The notes: a model not told the origin generated them from the letters alone. 64,000 bases of DNA from JAAEPI01 sp965212145 (GCA_965212145.1 CBDBUY010000005.1:1-64000), one strand, 5' to 3'; shown: positions 26,115-35,513, numbered from the stretch's first letter. Numbers and translations: made by a program.

Positions 26115-26980
26115 CAGGAGTCGCAATCCTCATCTTTGGATTCAAATTCAATCGTGGAATGATTAATGCCCAGAGTTTTCAGCTCACCTTTTACCTTTTC
26201 CTTAATTTCTTGTAAATCATTTAGCGATTGATCATTAACTACAAGATGCACAGACAAAATGTGGTATTGGCCGTCCATTGTCCAAGTGTGACAATCATGA
26301 AGACTACTGACACCATCAACCGAACTTAGGGTTTTGTGGATTTTCTCTATGTCAATTTCTGTTGGCGTTCCTTGCAGAATAATTTTGAAACTACGCTTCA
26401 GGTTTCTCACGACATTGTACAGAATGAACAGCGCGATGAGAATCGAGAGGACAGCATCTAGTTCAGGAACGTTCGTGAAATGCATAATAATCGCCCCAAT
26501 CAGAGTTGCGGTCCAACCGAGCACATCTTCCAAAAGATGCCAGTAAACAGCCTGTTCGTTGACAGATTCTCCTGATTTTAGTCTCAAGGCCGCTGCACCA
26601 TTCACCAGAACGCCTAGAATACCTAGGGCAATCATGCCCGAGGTGTCAGGCTGAACCGGATTCAATAACCTTGGGATGGATTCAATAACAATGAAGACCG
26701 ACCCAGTCACCAAGACGATTGAGCTGATTATGGCTCCAATGACATTGAATCTGCGGTATCCATAAGAGAAGTCATCGTCTCGACCTTTTTTGGAAAGTTT
26801 TGCGAAGTACCAGGATAAACCAATCGTCAATGAATCTCCAAAATCGTGGAGCGCATCGGATAGAATGGCTACACTGTTTGTCCAGATTCCACCGACTACT
26901 TCGATGATCGCGAATCCCAGATTTAGGAAAAAGCTGAGCTTTAAATTTTTGGTATCGTGATGATGGTGATGACCGCTCAC
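26111..26980 (-). CDS. Cation diffusion facilitator, zinc/cadmium exporter type
   Basis: A 289-residue CDF transporter with six hydrophobic segments and a C-terminal cytoplasmic domain. The N-terminal HHHHH and the metal-site motifs HDFGD (helix II) and HLLED (helix V) indicate a zinc-type exporter similar to CzcD/ZitB. The C-terminal stretch VSSLHDCHTWTMDGQYHILS is the usual regulatory domain, and the tail ends DEDCDSC. The start is GTG, sharing its G with the E2 stop, so it is coupled to the acyltransferase gene although no functional link is apparent. Confidence 0.92.
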   Translation of the reverse strand: MSGHHHHHDTKNLKLSFFLNLGFAIIEVVGGIWTNSVAILSDALHDFGDSLTIGLSWYFAKLSKKGRDDDFSYGYRRFNVIGAIISSIVLVTGSVFIVIESIPRLLNPVQPDTSGMIALGILGVLVNGAAALRLKSGESVNEQAVYWHLLEDVLGWTATLIGAIIMHFTNVPELDAVLSILIALFILYNVVRNLKRSFKIILQGTPTEIDIEKIHKTLSSVDGVSSLHDCHTWTMDGQYHILSVHLVVNDQSLNDLQEIKEKVKGELKTLGINHSTIEFESKDEDCDSC

Positions 26981-28302
26981 TAAATAGATCTAGAACCGTC
27001 GAATTTCTCGAGATAATCAGCCACTCTTCTCACAAACATGCCACCCAGTGCTCCATCGACCACTCTGTGGTCGTAGCTATGGGACAGGAACATCTTATGA
27101 CGGATGCCTATCAGGTCACCTTCGGGAGTTTCAATCACCGATGGTTTCTTTTGTATGGCCCCAAGAGCCAGAATGCCAACTTGCGGTTGTACAATAATAG
27201 GCGTGCCCATGACATTACCAAATGAACCTACATTAGAAACGGTGTAAGTGCCACCTTGCAACTCGTCTGGCTTGAGTTTATTTTCACGCGCTCTTCTCGC
27301 CAGATCATTGACTTTTTTGGTCAATCCGATTAGGTTCATTTGATCAGCATTGTGGATGACCGGAACAATCAAATTCCCGGAAGGAAGCGCCACGGCCATG
27401 CCAATGTTTACGGATCCTTTTTTCACAATTCGGTCTCCGTCCACTTGGACGTTGATCATCGGATAATCCCGGATAGCCTGAACAATCGCCTCCATAATAA
27501 TCGGAGTAAAAGTCAGCGCTTCTCCTTCTTTTTCCTTGAAAGCATTCTTCACCTGATTTCTCCATTTCACTATGGTAGTCACGTCGGCTTCTACGAAGGA
27601 TGTTACGTGCGGAGACGTTTGCTTTGATTGCACCATACGATCAGCAATCATTTTGCGCATACGATCCATTTCGATGATCTCGTCTTCTCCACTCACCGAA
27701 ACAGGAACGGGTTGAGTAGCCGGAGCAGAAGTTGGACTTGGAGCCACTACTGGAGCTGTGCCCGATTTTCTATTTTCGACATAGCTCAATATGTCGTTCT
27801 TGGTAACCCGACCATCCTGACCTGAGCCTGGGAGTGCATCAAGTTCAGCAACGGAAATGTTTTCACTTTTTGCAATGCTGCGCACAAGTGGTGAGTAAAA
27901 TCTACCCGCTGAGGTTCTCGGAATTGAGCTGCCATTTCCACCCGCCGATGCAGTGGCCATGGCGGTTTCCAGAATTTCCTCAGCCTGCTTCACAGTTTCG
28001 GATCCATTGGCCTCAGCTTTTGGAGCCTCACGATCATCGGATGTTTGAGCAGATTCGTCTCCTTCTGTTTCGATAACGCAAACAGGTTTGCCAACCTGAA
28101 CCACATCGCCCTCTTGAGCTAGAATTTCTTTGATGACACCAGCGTGCGTGGACGGGATCTCCGTATCCACTTTGTCAGTAGCAACCTCCAACAATGACTC
28201 ATCTTCCTCAATCGAGTCACCGACATTTTTTAACCATGCAAGCACGGTTCCTTCCATCACGCTTTCGCCCATTTTGGGCATCATCATTTCTATTGTGGCC
28301 AT
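26980..28302 (-). CDS. Dihydrolipoamide acyltransferase (E2) of a 2-oxo acid dehydrogenase
   Basis: A 440-residue E2 subunit. One lipoyl domain (about 1-80, lipoyl lysine in ATDKVD, Lys44) is followed by an Ala/Glu-rich linker, the E1/E3-binding domain (about 131-178, SPLVRSIAKSENISVAELD), a Pro/Ala linker, and the catalytic acetyltransferase core with SYDHRVVDG (His and Asp) near the end. The core best fits branched-chain oxo-acid or 2-oxoglutarate E2s rather than pyruvate E2. The E1 and E3 genes are not adjacent, so the exact complex is undecided. Confidence 0.92.
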   Translation of the reverse strand: MATIEMMMPKMGESVMEGTVLAWLKNVGDSIEEDESLLEVATDKVDTEIPSTHAGVIKEILAQEGDVVQVGKPVCVIETEGDESAQTSDDREAPKAEANGSETVKQAEEILETAMATASAGGNGSSIPRTSAGRFYSPLVRSIAKSENISVAELDALPGSGQDGRVTKNDILSYVENRKSGTAPVVAPSPTSAPATQPVPVSVSGEDEIIEMDRMRKMIADRMVQSKQTSPHVTSFVEADVTTIVKWRNQVKNAFKEKEGEALTFTPIIMEAIVQAIRDYPMINVQVDGDRIVKKGSVNIGMAVALPSGNLIVPVIHNADQMNLIGLTKKVNDLARRARENKLKPDELQGGTYTVSNVGSFGNVMGTPIIVQPQVGILALGAIQKKPSVIETPEGDLIGIRHKMFLSHSYDHRVVDGALGGMFVRRVADYLEKFDGSRSI

Positions 28303-28629
28303 TTCGTTGGGGGTTAATGGGTTGTTACAAAGATAACAAGAGACCTATCATTACTTGTAGTTCATCGCAAATGCCGAAGAAAAAACTTTAATATATGTTG
28401 AGAGTAAGTATTAGCAGAAGAATCTTTCATTTTAACGTGTTCTGGCGTAACTAAATTTCCAAAGGGATTTCATGCATAGAATATGATTAGTGAACGCTTT
28501 TTCGTAAATTCATTTTCTCACATTAAAAAATAAATATTCAGTCACAGAATAAAATTTTGTTTTTGGCCGGGTATTTGCAACAAGTCCAGATAAATCGAAT
28601 CAGTTTTAATTATCAAAATCTAACTTAAC
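28303..28629. other. AT-rich spacer upstream of the repeat-protein gene
   Basis: About 330 bases between divergent genes. No open frame, structured RNA or consensus promoter is convincing. TTTTG runs near 28555-28565 and TATTTGC near 28573 are weak promoter-like matches. The long leader suggests more regulation than usual here. Confidence 0.4.
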
Positions 28630-29673
28630 ATGGAAAACAGTAAAAAAATTTTGTTGGGAATAGTCGTCCTGGCAATCGTAGGAGTAGCCGGATATTTCAT
28701 TTCCGGTGGTAGCACAGATTATACCATTGAGGATGCCGAGGGATCGGGAATTGGGGGCGTGAAAAAAGCTCAGAAGTATAAGAGTGAAACGGCAGGAGGT
28801 GAAGTGAACATGGAGGGAGAGGATGTTCAGCAGTTGTTGCAGAACGATGACTTTATAAACTTGATGCAAGATCCACAGTTCACTGAACTTATGAAGTCTC
28901 CTGCATTTACAGAATTGGCTAAAAATGCCACTCTTATGGAACTGGCCAAGAGCCCAAGTTTCATGCAATTAGCTAAGAGTCCAAGCTTTTCAGAATTAGC
29001 CAAGTCCCCGAGTTTTAGTGAATTGGCAAAGTCACCTCAGTTTTCAGAATTAGCTAAAAGTCCTCAATTCATGGAATTGGCAAAAAGCCCATCTTTCCAG
29101 GATTTAGCCAAGTCTCCACAGTTCGGAGAATTAATGAAGTCTCCACAGTTCATGGAGATTCAGAAAAACCCTCAGTTTGCTGAGTTGGCTAAAAATCCAG
29201 CAATGATGGATTTAGCGAAGAATGCTCAATTTGGAGAGTTAGCTAAAAACCCTGCTTTTGCTGAGTTGGCAAAAAATGCGAGTTTCCAAGAGCTAGCTAA
29301 GAATCCATCTTTTGCTGAACTAGCGAAAAGTCCATCATTCACTGAGTTGGCTAAAAACCCAGCATTTGCTGAGCTTGCTAAGAATCCTTCGTTTGCTGAG
29401 TTAGCAAAAAATCCTCAGTTTATGAACCTAGCCAAGAACCCTTCATTTGCTGAGTTGGCTAAAAACCCATCATTTGGGGAATTGATGAAGTCACCATCAT
29501 TTATGGAATTAGCCAAGAATCCGCAGTTTGCTGAGTTGGCTAAGAATCCAAATTTTGCGAGTCTGGCGAAGAATCCTTCGTTTGGTGAGTTGATGAAAAA
29601 TCAGACGTTCTCAACATTGATGAAAAATGCAAGATTCGGGGAACTTGAAAAAAGAGCGAGTTTGTCGTTCTAA
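28630..29673 (+). CDS. Membrane-anchored protein of thirty 9-residue repeats
   Basis: A 347-residue protein I do not recognise. One hydrophobic anchor or uncleaved signal (about residues 7-25, ILLGIVVLAIVGVAGYF) and a polar linker lead to thirty exact-length nonapeptides at residues 72-341, then RASLSF. Consensus (N/S)-P-x-F-x-E-L-A-K. By eye, position 4 is Phe in 28 of 30, position 7 Leu in 29, position 9 Lys in 29, position 2 Pro in 24. The (N/D)P-x-F-x-x-L-(M/A) rhythm, clearest in the first repeats (NDDFINLMQ, DPQFTELMK), recalls the Asp/Asn-Pro helices of STI1/Hop/ubiquilin domains, which bind hydrophobic segments of clients; that is inference. It stands alone with its own terminator. 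Orientation of the anchor (repeats outside or inside) is not certain. Confidence 0.85.
   Translation: MENSKKILLGIVVLAIVGVAGYFISGGSTDYTIEDAEGSGIGGVKKAQKYKSETAGGEVNMEGEDVQQLLQNDDFINLMQDPQFTELMKSPAFTELAKNATLMELAKSPSFMQLAKSPSFSELAKSPSFSELAKSPQFSELAKSPQFMELAKSPSFQDLAKSPQFGELMKSPQFMEIQKNPQFAELAKNPAMMDLAKNAQFGELAKNPAFAELAKNASFQELAKNPSFAELAKSPSFTELAKNPAFAELAKNPSFAELAKNPQFMNLAKNPSFAELAKNPSFGELMKSPSFMELAKNPQFAELAKNPNFASLAKNPSFGELMKNQTFSTLMKNARFGELEKRASLSF
28843..29652 (+). repeat. 27-bp coding tandem repeat array, 30 units
   Basis: Thirty uninterrupted 27-base units encode the nonapeptides. Synonymous sites vary widely between units, for example GAATTAGCCAAG, GAATTGGCAAAG and GAGTTGGCTAAA for the same peptide, so the array is old and held at the protein level. 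S-P units dominate repeats 3-12 and N-P units repeats 13-30, suggesting at least two rounds of block duplication. Confidence 0.93.
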
Positions 29674-29696
29674 TTAAAAGAATCACTAAATATTTA

Positions 29697-29733
29697 AGAG
29701 GGATAATGCACTGACATTATCCCTCTTTTTTTA
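29697..29733 (+). terminator. Terminator of the repeat-protein gene
   Basis: Perfect 12-bp stem AGAGGGATAATG / CATTATCCCTCT, 6-base loop, then seven or more T. Confidence 0.93.
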
Positions 29734-29769
29734 TCTTGTTCGCTGACCTAATCCACCTTAACCAACCTG

Positions 29770-32700
29770 ATGACAAACCTTAAGAAGTTCTGTTTCGCAT
29801 TGTTAATGTGCGGGCATTTTGCGTCTCATGCTCAATTGAACATGGTCGAAACTGACACATTGAGATTGGTCACTTATGATTTTGGACATAAGTATATTTT
29901 GCCTCACGCGACTCAGAGTTTCATAAATTCCCTTCGGTTTCACAAACGCTTTTGGGATTACCAGCCCAAAGAAAAGATCACGGTTCTCATTCAGGATTTT
30001 GGGGATTTCGGAAACGGTGGCGCTACAGCAATTCCCCGAAATGCCGTCAGCATGGGGTTGTCTCCCTTCAGTTACACGTTTGAGACCAGTCCCGCAGGTG
30101 AGCGGGTTTTCAGCATGATGAATCATGAGCTGGTGCATGTGATCGCATTGGACAATGCAGGTAAATCAGACAGGTTTTATCAAAAGTTATTCATGGGAAA
30201 GGTCATGCCATCCAATGAACATCCTATTTCCTCCTTCTACAGTTTTTTGACCAGTCCCAGAAGGTATTCACCTAGATGGTATCATGAGGGAATCGCATCT
30301 TATGTAGAAACGTGGATGAGTGGAGGTGTGGGGTTGGCCCTTGGGAGCTATGACGAAATGGTTTTTAGAACCAGGGTGCTTGAAAATGCCAGGATTTATA
30401 CCGCGCAAGGTCTCGAAGCGGAGGGAACGACAACCGACTTTCAAGGTAAGTCTAATTCTTACCTGTATGGAACTCGCTTCATGGGTTACCTCGCCAATCA
30501 ATATGGCCCACAGAGTATCGTCGACTGGGTGAAACGAAAGGATGGTAGCAAAAGATTCTACTCCGGTCAATTCAAACAGGTTTATGGAAAGTCCTTAAAG
30601 GAAGGTTGGGACGAATGGATTGAATTCGAAAAAGAATGGCAAAATCAAAATATTGAAGCACTTAAAGAAAATCCGATTACTGAGGTTGATCGAATCATGG
30701 ATAAAACGGTGGGATCTGTTTCTTATCCCCATTATGATGAGAAGCGACAAAAAATATACATGGCCATCAATTATCCAGGGAAGGTTCCACATTTAGCTTC
30801 ACTTGATCTTGAATCAGGTCAGCTTGAACGGCTTACGGACATCAAGGGAGCAGCACTGTTTTATGTTTCGTCCGTAGATTATGACGAGGAAGGAGATCGC
30901 TTGTTCTTCACAACAGACAATGACGCCTGGCGGGATTTGAATGTTTATGAATTGTCTACGGGAAAGACGAAACTGTTGCAAAGGGATTTTAGAACCGGCG
31001 ATTTAGCTATCAATGAAACGGACAAATCCATTTGGGGAATAAAGCATCTTAATGGCTACTCCACTATCGTAAAGGTGCCGAAAGAAGGGACAGATAAGAG
31101 CCCTGAAGAATACTCCACATGGGATCAGAAATACACCTTGCCCTATGGTCAGGATATTTTTGACATAGATGTTTCACCAGATGGTACCATTTTGAGCGCT
31201 GCGGTTTCAGATTTAGTCGGTAATCAATCTCTGCTCTTTTTTGATCTTCAGTCTCTTGAGGAAAATAAGGCTGAAATTGATACGGTTTTCAATTTCGAGG
31301 TGTCTTCGCCACAGAGTTTCAGGTTTACCAAGGATGGTAAATACATGTACGGTTGCTCCTATTATTCGGGGGTCAGCAATGTTTTTAAGGTGGACGTAGA
31401 AACCAAGGATATCTTGCCAATGAGCAATACATTGACTGGCTTGTTTCGTCCGATAGAAGTTGATGATGAGCGGTTGTTTGCTTTGGAATTTCGAAGCGAT
31501 GGATTCAGTCCGGTGTTCATTCAGAATGAGCCAATCGAGAGCGTTTCGAGTATTGATTTTCTAGGAAATAAAACCATTCAGAAATATCCGGAACTTAAGG
31601 AATGGGAGCTCTCAATGGATGCGGCCCGAGACATTGATTTGAGCGAAAAAATCATAAATGAAGGTAAATATCAGCCGGGCAGGTTGATCGGTCTTAACTC
31701 CGCCTATCCAATCATGGTGGGGTACAAAAACTTCATTGGAGCGGGATATCATTTGAGCTTTGCGGATCCATTGAACTTTCGGACTTTGGATATTTCCTTT
31801 TCATACACGCCTCAAGAATGGTTTAATGGGCTGGCTAGCGAAAATGATCCCACCAACTCGATATTGAGCGAAGATGAACAGTATCATTTTTCATTTGCGG
31901 GCAAAATAGGACGTTACACGCTCAGTGGTTCTTACAATGACGCCAGCTTCTACGATATTTTTGGTCCAACACGATTCTCAAGGAAAGGGACCAATCTCAG
32001 ATTGGATTACAATAATTCTCTCGTTTGGGATCCACCGAAGAGGTTGGATTTGAATTTGGGAATTGGAGGGTTCTACGGACTTGATCGCTCACCGGATTTT
32101 CAGCAGGTTACAGCGTCAGGATTCGATGGTAACTTGTTTCTGAATATGGATGCCAGTCTTTCGTATCGAAATATGAAAGCATCTCTTGGGGCCGTGGATT
32201 ATGAGAAAGGCTTTAAGACGAGCATCACAGCGGCTACTTCGGTTTCGGCCGGAAATTATTTCCCCATGACCATCGGTACGTTTGATTTCGGGTTCCAGCT
32301 TCCGGGTAATCACTTTTCGGTCTGGTTTAGGAATTCAGCGGGTTCGTCTTTCAGTAACGAGTTCAATCCGTTCACGCGGTTTGGATTCGCGGCTTTCGGA
32401 AATAATTATGTTGATTATCGAACTTCAAGAAGGTACAGAACAAGTTTTGCCTTTCCGGGACTTGGTTTCACCGAAGATCGCGCCATCATCGCCAAGGATT
32501 TTGGTAAGTCGATGGTTGATTTAATTCTACCACCGATTCGATTCAGAAAGCTTGGAGGCATGAACTTCTATTCAAACTGGATGCAGTTCATGGTGTTCTC
32601 CTCAGTATTGACTACCAGCGATCCATCTTCTGTCAGAAATCAATTTTTCAATGTAGGGTCGCAGGTAGATATCAAGATGGTGATTTTTTCTCTTCTGGAA

Positions 32701-32796
32701 TCAACGCTTAGCGTTGGGTATGCAAAAGCCTACGACGCACTGGATAACAACAAGCACTATGATGAGTGGATGGTTTCGTTAAAACTTCTTCGATAA
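29770..32796 (+). CDS. Exported metalloprotease / propeller / beta-barrel protein
   Basis: A 1008-residue exported protein with three parts. Residues about 20-290 form a gluzincin-like peptidase MA domain with the zinc motif HELVH (His119, Glu120, His123) and a third ligand Glu173 in WYHEGIASYVE. Residues about 300-590 look like a TolB-like beta-propeller (FDIDVSPDGTILSAAVS, SFRFTKDGKYMYGC). From about 640 to the end the sequence is amphipathic strands with aromatic girdles (YTLSGSYNDASFYDIFGPT, YRTSFAFPGLGF), like an outer-membrane barrel. I infer a protease and propeller held at the outer membrane by their own barrel. PrsW follows one base after the stop. Natural substrate is unknown. Confidence 0.75.
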   Translation: MTNLKKFCFALLMCGHFASHAQLNMVETDTLRLVTYDFGHKYILPHATQSFINSLRFHKRFWDYQPKEKITVLIQDFGDFGNGGATAIPRNAVSMGLSPFSYTFETSPAGERVFSMMNHELVHVIALDNAGKSDRFYQKLFMGKVMPSNEHPISSFYSFLTSPRRYSPRWYHEGIASYVETWMSGGVGLALGSYDEMVFRTRVLENARIYTAQGLEAEGTTTDFQGKSNSYLYGTRFMGYLANQYGPQSIVDWVKRKDGSKRFYSGQFKQVYGKSLKEGWDEWIEFEKEWQNQNIEALKENPITEVDRIMDKTVGSVSYPHYDEKRQKIYMAINYPGKVPHLASLDLESGQLERLTDIKGAALFYVSSVDYDEEGDRLFFTTDNDAWRDLNVYELSTGKTKLLQRDFRTGDLAINETDKSIWGIKHLNGYSTIVKVPKEGTDKSPEEYSTWDQKYTLPYGQDIFDIDVSPDGTILSAAVSDLVGNQSLLFFDLQSLEENKAEIDTVFNFEVSSPQSFRFTKDGKYMYGCSYYSGVSNVFKVDVETKDILPMSNTLTGLFRPIEVDDERLFALEFRSDGFSPVFIQNEPIESVSSIDFLGNKTIQKYPELKEWELSMDAARDIDLSEKIINEGKYQPGRLIGLNSAYPIMVGYKNFIGAGYHLSFADPLNFRTLDISFSYTPQEWFNGLASENDPTNSILSEDEQYHFSFAGKIGRYTLSGSYNDASFYDIFGPTRFSRKGTNLRLDYNNSLVWDPPKRLDLNLGIGGFYGLDRSPDFQQVTASGFDGNLFLNMDASLSYRNMKASLGAVDYEKGFKTSITAATSVSAGNYFPMTIGTFDFGFQLPGNHFSVWFRNSAGSSFSNEFNPFTRFGFAAFGNNYVDYRTSRRYRTSFAFPGLGFTEDRAIIAKDFGKSMVDLILPPIRFRKLGGMNFYSNWMQFMVFSSVLTTSDPSSVRNQFFNVGSQVDIKMVIFSLLESTLSVGYAKAYDALDNNKHYDEWMVSLKLLR

Positions 32797-32797
32797 A

Positions 32798-33511
32798 GTG
32801 GATCAGATCATTCAGCTCATCATCGCCATTACACCCGGGTTGGGTGTGGCTGTGTTTATATATATCAAGGATAAATACGATCCTGAACCTGTCCGTAACC
32901 TAGTTTATTCATTCGTTTTTGGCGTAGTGGCATTGGGCCTGACCCTGACCATTTCACTTTTCTTTGATGAACAAGCCCATTTGGATGATCGAGATGTGGC
33001 TTCTCAGGTATTCAAGGCGTTTTTCGTTGTTGCACTTGTTGAGGAGTTCTGCAAATTTATTTTCATCAGGGGTGTTTTGTATCGAATGAAAGATTTCGAT
33101 GAGCCTCTTGATGGCATTATTTATTCGGTAATGGTTGCCATGGGATTCGCTACTGCGGAGAATTTACTTTATGTGTTCTATGCAGATGGTGGTGGTAGCA
33201 CCGCGGTTATCAGGATGTTTACGGCGATTCCTGCCCACGCCTTTTTTGCGATTTTGATGGGTTATTTCGTGGGATTGGCACGTTTTGCTCCCAGTACCCA
33301 TTCTGTCCTCTACTCAATAGTCGGCTTAATAGTAGCCGTCATTTTCCATGGAACATACGATGCATTTTTGTTTTTATCATTTATTCCTGGAATCTGGATT
33401 TGGTCTTTTGTCTGCCTGTTTATCGCTTTTTTGATTTCTGGAAAGCTCATTCAGCTTTTGCAAAGGGTCTCGCCCTTCAAGAAGAAAATCAAGAAGTCAG
33501 ACGAGACCTGA
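32798..33511 (+). CDS. PrsW-family intramembrane metalloprotease
   Basis: A 237-residue polytopic protein of the PrsW/CPBP-like clan of intramembrane proteases. Motifs: FVVALVEEFCKFIF (paired Glu), FATAENLLY, AHAFFAILMGYF and IFHGTYDAF, on successive hydrophobic segments. In Bacillus, PrsW cuts an anti-sigma factor; the target here is unknown. It starts at GTG, one base after the stop of the upstream protease gene, so the two are co-transcribed. The C terminus overlaps the end of the convergent cinA gene by 23 bases. Confidence 0.9.
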   Translation: MDQIIQLIIAITPGLGVAVFIYIKDKYDPEPVRNLVYSFVFGVVALGLTLTISLFFDEQAHLDDRDVASQVFKAFFVVALVEEFCKFIFIRGVLYRMKDFDEPLDGIIYSVMVAMGFATAENLLYVFYADGGGSTAVIRMFTAIPAHAFFAILMGYFVGLARFAPSTHSVLYSIVGLIVAVIFHGTYDAFLFLSFIPGIWIWSFVCLFIAFLISGKLIQLLQRVSPFKKKIKKSDET

Positions 33512-34733
33512 TCATGTTGAGAGCCACCATGGCGCTTAGTTGAATATTCAACTTTCTGTCTTTGGAAAAAACGAATTTCTTGGCTTTCGTTCCATTTTCA
33601 TCACTCACGGCTATCCAGACTGTCCCAACAGGTTTGTCTTCAGTGCCACCACCAGGGCCGGCAATGCCGCTAAGAGAAACGCCAATGGAGGTGTTGAAAA
33701 CGTTTCGAATATTTTCTGCCATCTGAATAACCACCTCTTCGCTCACCGCACCTTTGGTGTTCAATATATCTCTGTCCACCCAGAGGGCTTTCTCCTTAAT
33801 GTCGTAGGAATAGGCAACATAAGAACCTTGGAAGTAATCAGAACTGCCAGGGACCGTGGTAATCAGATGAGACAAAAAACCACCTGTACAACTTTCGGCG
33901 CAAGAAATGGTCTTCCCCTGCTCTCGCAGCAGCTGACCGACTTTCTCTTCCAGTTCGATGTTTTCTGTTGAATAAACGTACTTTCCGATAAGTGGAAGAC
34001 ACTTTTGGATTTGAGTTTCGGTTTCTTCTTTTAATATGGCCAAGTCATTTCCTTGAGCTGTCAATCTCAACTTGACCTGAGCCAAGGAAGGCAAATAAGC
34101 AAGCTTGATGTGAGTAGGAAGATTCTTTTCCCATTCTTCCAGTTTTTCGGCGAGATGCGATTCAGGAATGCCTCCCGTTCGGATGATGCGATGATAGATT
34201 TTTGACTTAAGAAATCGTTCGCTGATTTTTGGAAGAATTTCGGCCGTCATCATTCCTTTCATCTCATGAGGCACGCCGGGCATACTGACAAAGATTTTAC
34301 CCTCACGCTCCATCCAGATGCCAGGAGCTGTGCCCATTTTGTTTGTGATTTTCTCTGCACCGATTGGCATCAAAGCTTGAGCTTCATTAAGAGGGGTGAC
34401 TTCTCTCCCAGATCGTCCGAAAAGCGCTTTAACGTCCTGAAGAGCTTCCTCATTCATTTGCATGTCCACGCCAAAATATCTGGCAAGACAAGGCTTGGTC
34501 AAGTCGTCATTTGTTGGCCCAAGCCCTCCAGTGATCAAAATGATATCCGCTCTTTTCTCTGCCTCCTCAAAGGCGGATAAGATTTCAGATTCAGTGTCGG
34601 GAATTGTGGATTTACGAACCACCTTAATATTGATTTGATCAAGCTCTCCGGAAATCCAGTGAGAGTTGGTGTCGAGTGTTTGACCATAGAGAATCTCGTC
34701 TCCAATGGTTATGATTTCGGCCTTTGTGGACAT
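33489..34733 (-). CDS. cinA: CinA, nicotinamide mononucleotide deamidase / competence-damage protein
   Basis: A 414-residue two-domain protein. The N-terminal molybdopterin-binding-like COG1058 domain begins AEIITIGDEILYGQT and contains GGLGPTNDD. The C-terminal NMN amidohydrolase (PncC-like) domain contains the catalytic SCAESCTGG and SGIAGPGGGTEDKPVGTVW. The full length matches family CinA. It recycles NMN to nicotinate mononucleotide and may clear damaged nucleotides. Confidence 0.95.
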   Translation of the reverse strand: MSTKAEIITIGDEILYGQTLDTNSHWISGELDQINIKVVRKSTIPDTESEILSAFEEAEKRADIILITGGLGPTNDDLTKPCLARYFGVDMQMNEEALQDVKALFGRSGREVTPLNEAQALMPIGAEKITNKMGTAPGIWMEREGKIFVSMPGVPHEMKGMMTAEILPKISERFLKSKIYHRIIRTGGIPESHLAEKLEEWEKNLPTHIKLAYLPSLAQVKLRLTAQGNDLAILKEETETQIQKCLPLIGKYVYSTENIELEEKVGQLLREQGKTISCAESCTGGFLSHLITTVPGSSDYFQGSYVAYSYDIKEKALWVDRDILNTKGAVSEEVVIQMAENIRNVFNTSIGVSLSGIAGPGGGTEDKPVGTVWIAVSDENGTKAKKFVFSKDRKLNIQLSAMVALNMIRSRLTS

Positions 34734-34764
34734 GTGAGTGAAATGAAATATTGGCGAATTAAAG

Positions 34765-34772
34765 TAGTTTAG
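34765..34772 (+). promoter_or_regulatory. Variant -7 box for the DUF4197 gene
   Basis: TAGTTTAG followed by CC, one mismatch from TAnnTTTG, 18 bases before the ATG at 34791. Same form as the boxes at 25083 and 58125. Confidence 0.4.
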
Positions 34773-34790
34773 CCAACATATAATTCAATT

Positions 34791-35513
34791 ATGGTACGAT
34801 TCGTTCTATCCGGGCTGCTGTTCTTAGCCTTCACATTAAATATCAGCCAGGCTCAAACCTTGGGAGACCTTGGAAAAACGGCTGGTGATCTTCTCAAAGG
34901 GGGCAAACTTTCACAGGACGAAATGTCTGCTGGCATTAAGGAAGCATTGCTAAAAGGGGTGACCAATGGGACGGATCAAGCCTCGTCACTGGATGGCTTT
35001 TTTAAGAACCCGGAGATTAAAATCCCTTTTCCAAAAAATGCCCGAAAAGTGGCTAAGTCACTTAAGAAAATTGGCATGGAGAAGCAAGTGGATGAATTTG
35101 TGAAGTCCCTGAATAGAAGCGCTGAATTGGCAGCCGCTGAGGCAAAACCCATTTTTATGGACGCAGTGAAAGAAATGACTATTCAGGATGCGGTTAAAAT
35201 CTTAGACGGTAAAGACAAACTTGGTGCGACCAATTATCTAAAGAGGACAACCGCAGATAAACTGAGCGAGAAGATCCACCCGTTGATTGCTCAATCTCTG
35301 GAATCAACCAAGTCTGCGCAACTTTATAAGGATTTAATCAAGCGATATAATAAGCTGCCTTTTGTTAAAAAGGAAAGTGCGAATTTGGAAGATTACGCTA
35401 CCCAAAAAACGCTGCAAGGATTGTTTCACCTTATAGGAAAAGAGGAAATTAAGATTCGGGAAAATCCGGGTGCGCGGACTTCTGATTTGTTGAAGAAAGT
35501 TTTTGGAAAATGA
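34791..35513 (+). CDS. Exported DUF4197 protein
   Basis: A 240-residue mostly helical protein with a signal peptide (ends near ISQAQ) matching DUF4197: GDLLKGGKLSQDEMSAGIKEAL near the start, NPEIKIPFPKN, AELAAAEAKPIFMDAVKEMTIQDAV and ATNYLKRTTADKLSEKIHPLI. It is widespread and periplasmic, of unknown function. It overlaps the EF-hand gene by four bases (ATGA), so the two are coupled. Confidence 0.9.
   Translation: MVRFVLSGLLFLAFTLNISQAQTLGDLGKTAGDLLKGGKLSQDEMSAGIKEALLKGVTNGTDQASSLDGFFKNPEIKIPFPKNARKVAKSLKKIGMEKQVDEFVKSLNRSAELAAAEAKPIFMDAVKEMTIQDAVKILDGKDKLGATNYLKRTTADKLSEKIHPLIAQSLESTKSAQLYKDLIKRYNKLPFVKKESANLEDYATQKTLQGLFHLIGKEEIKIRENPGARTSDLLKKVFGK

Noticed and set aside
28606..28968. Minus-strand frame overlapping the repeat-protein gene
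   Set aside because: Antisense shadow: no start context or recognisable domain, and the plus frame is clearly coding.
28843..29652. CRISPR-like array because of regular 27-base repeats
   Set aside because: Repeats are contiguous without spacers, are in one reading frame and vary only at synonymous and a few residue positions; it is a coding repeat.
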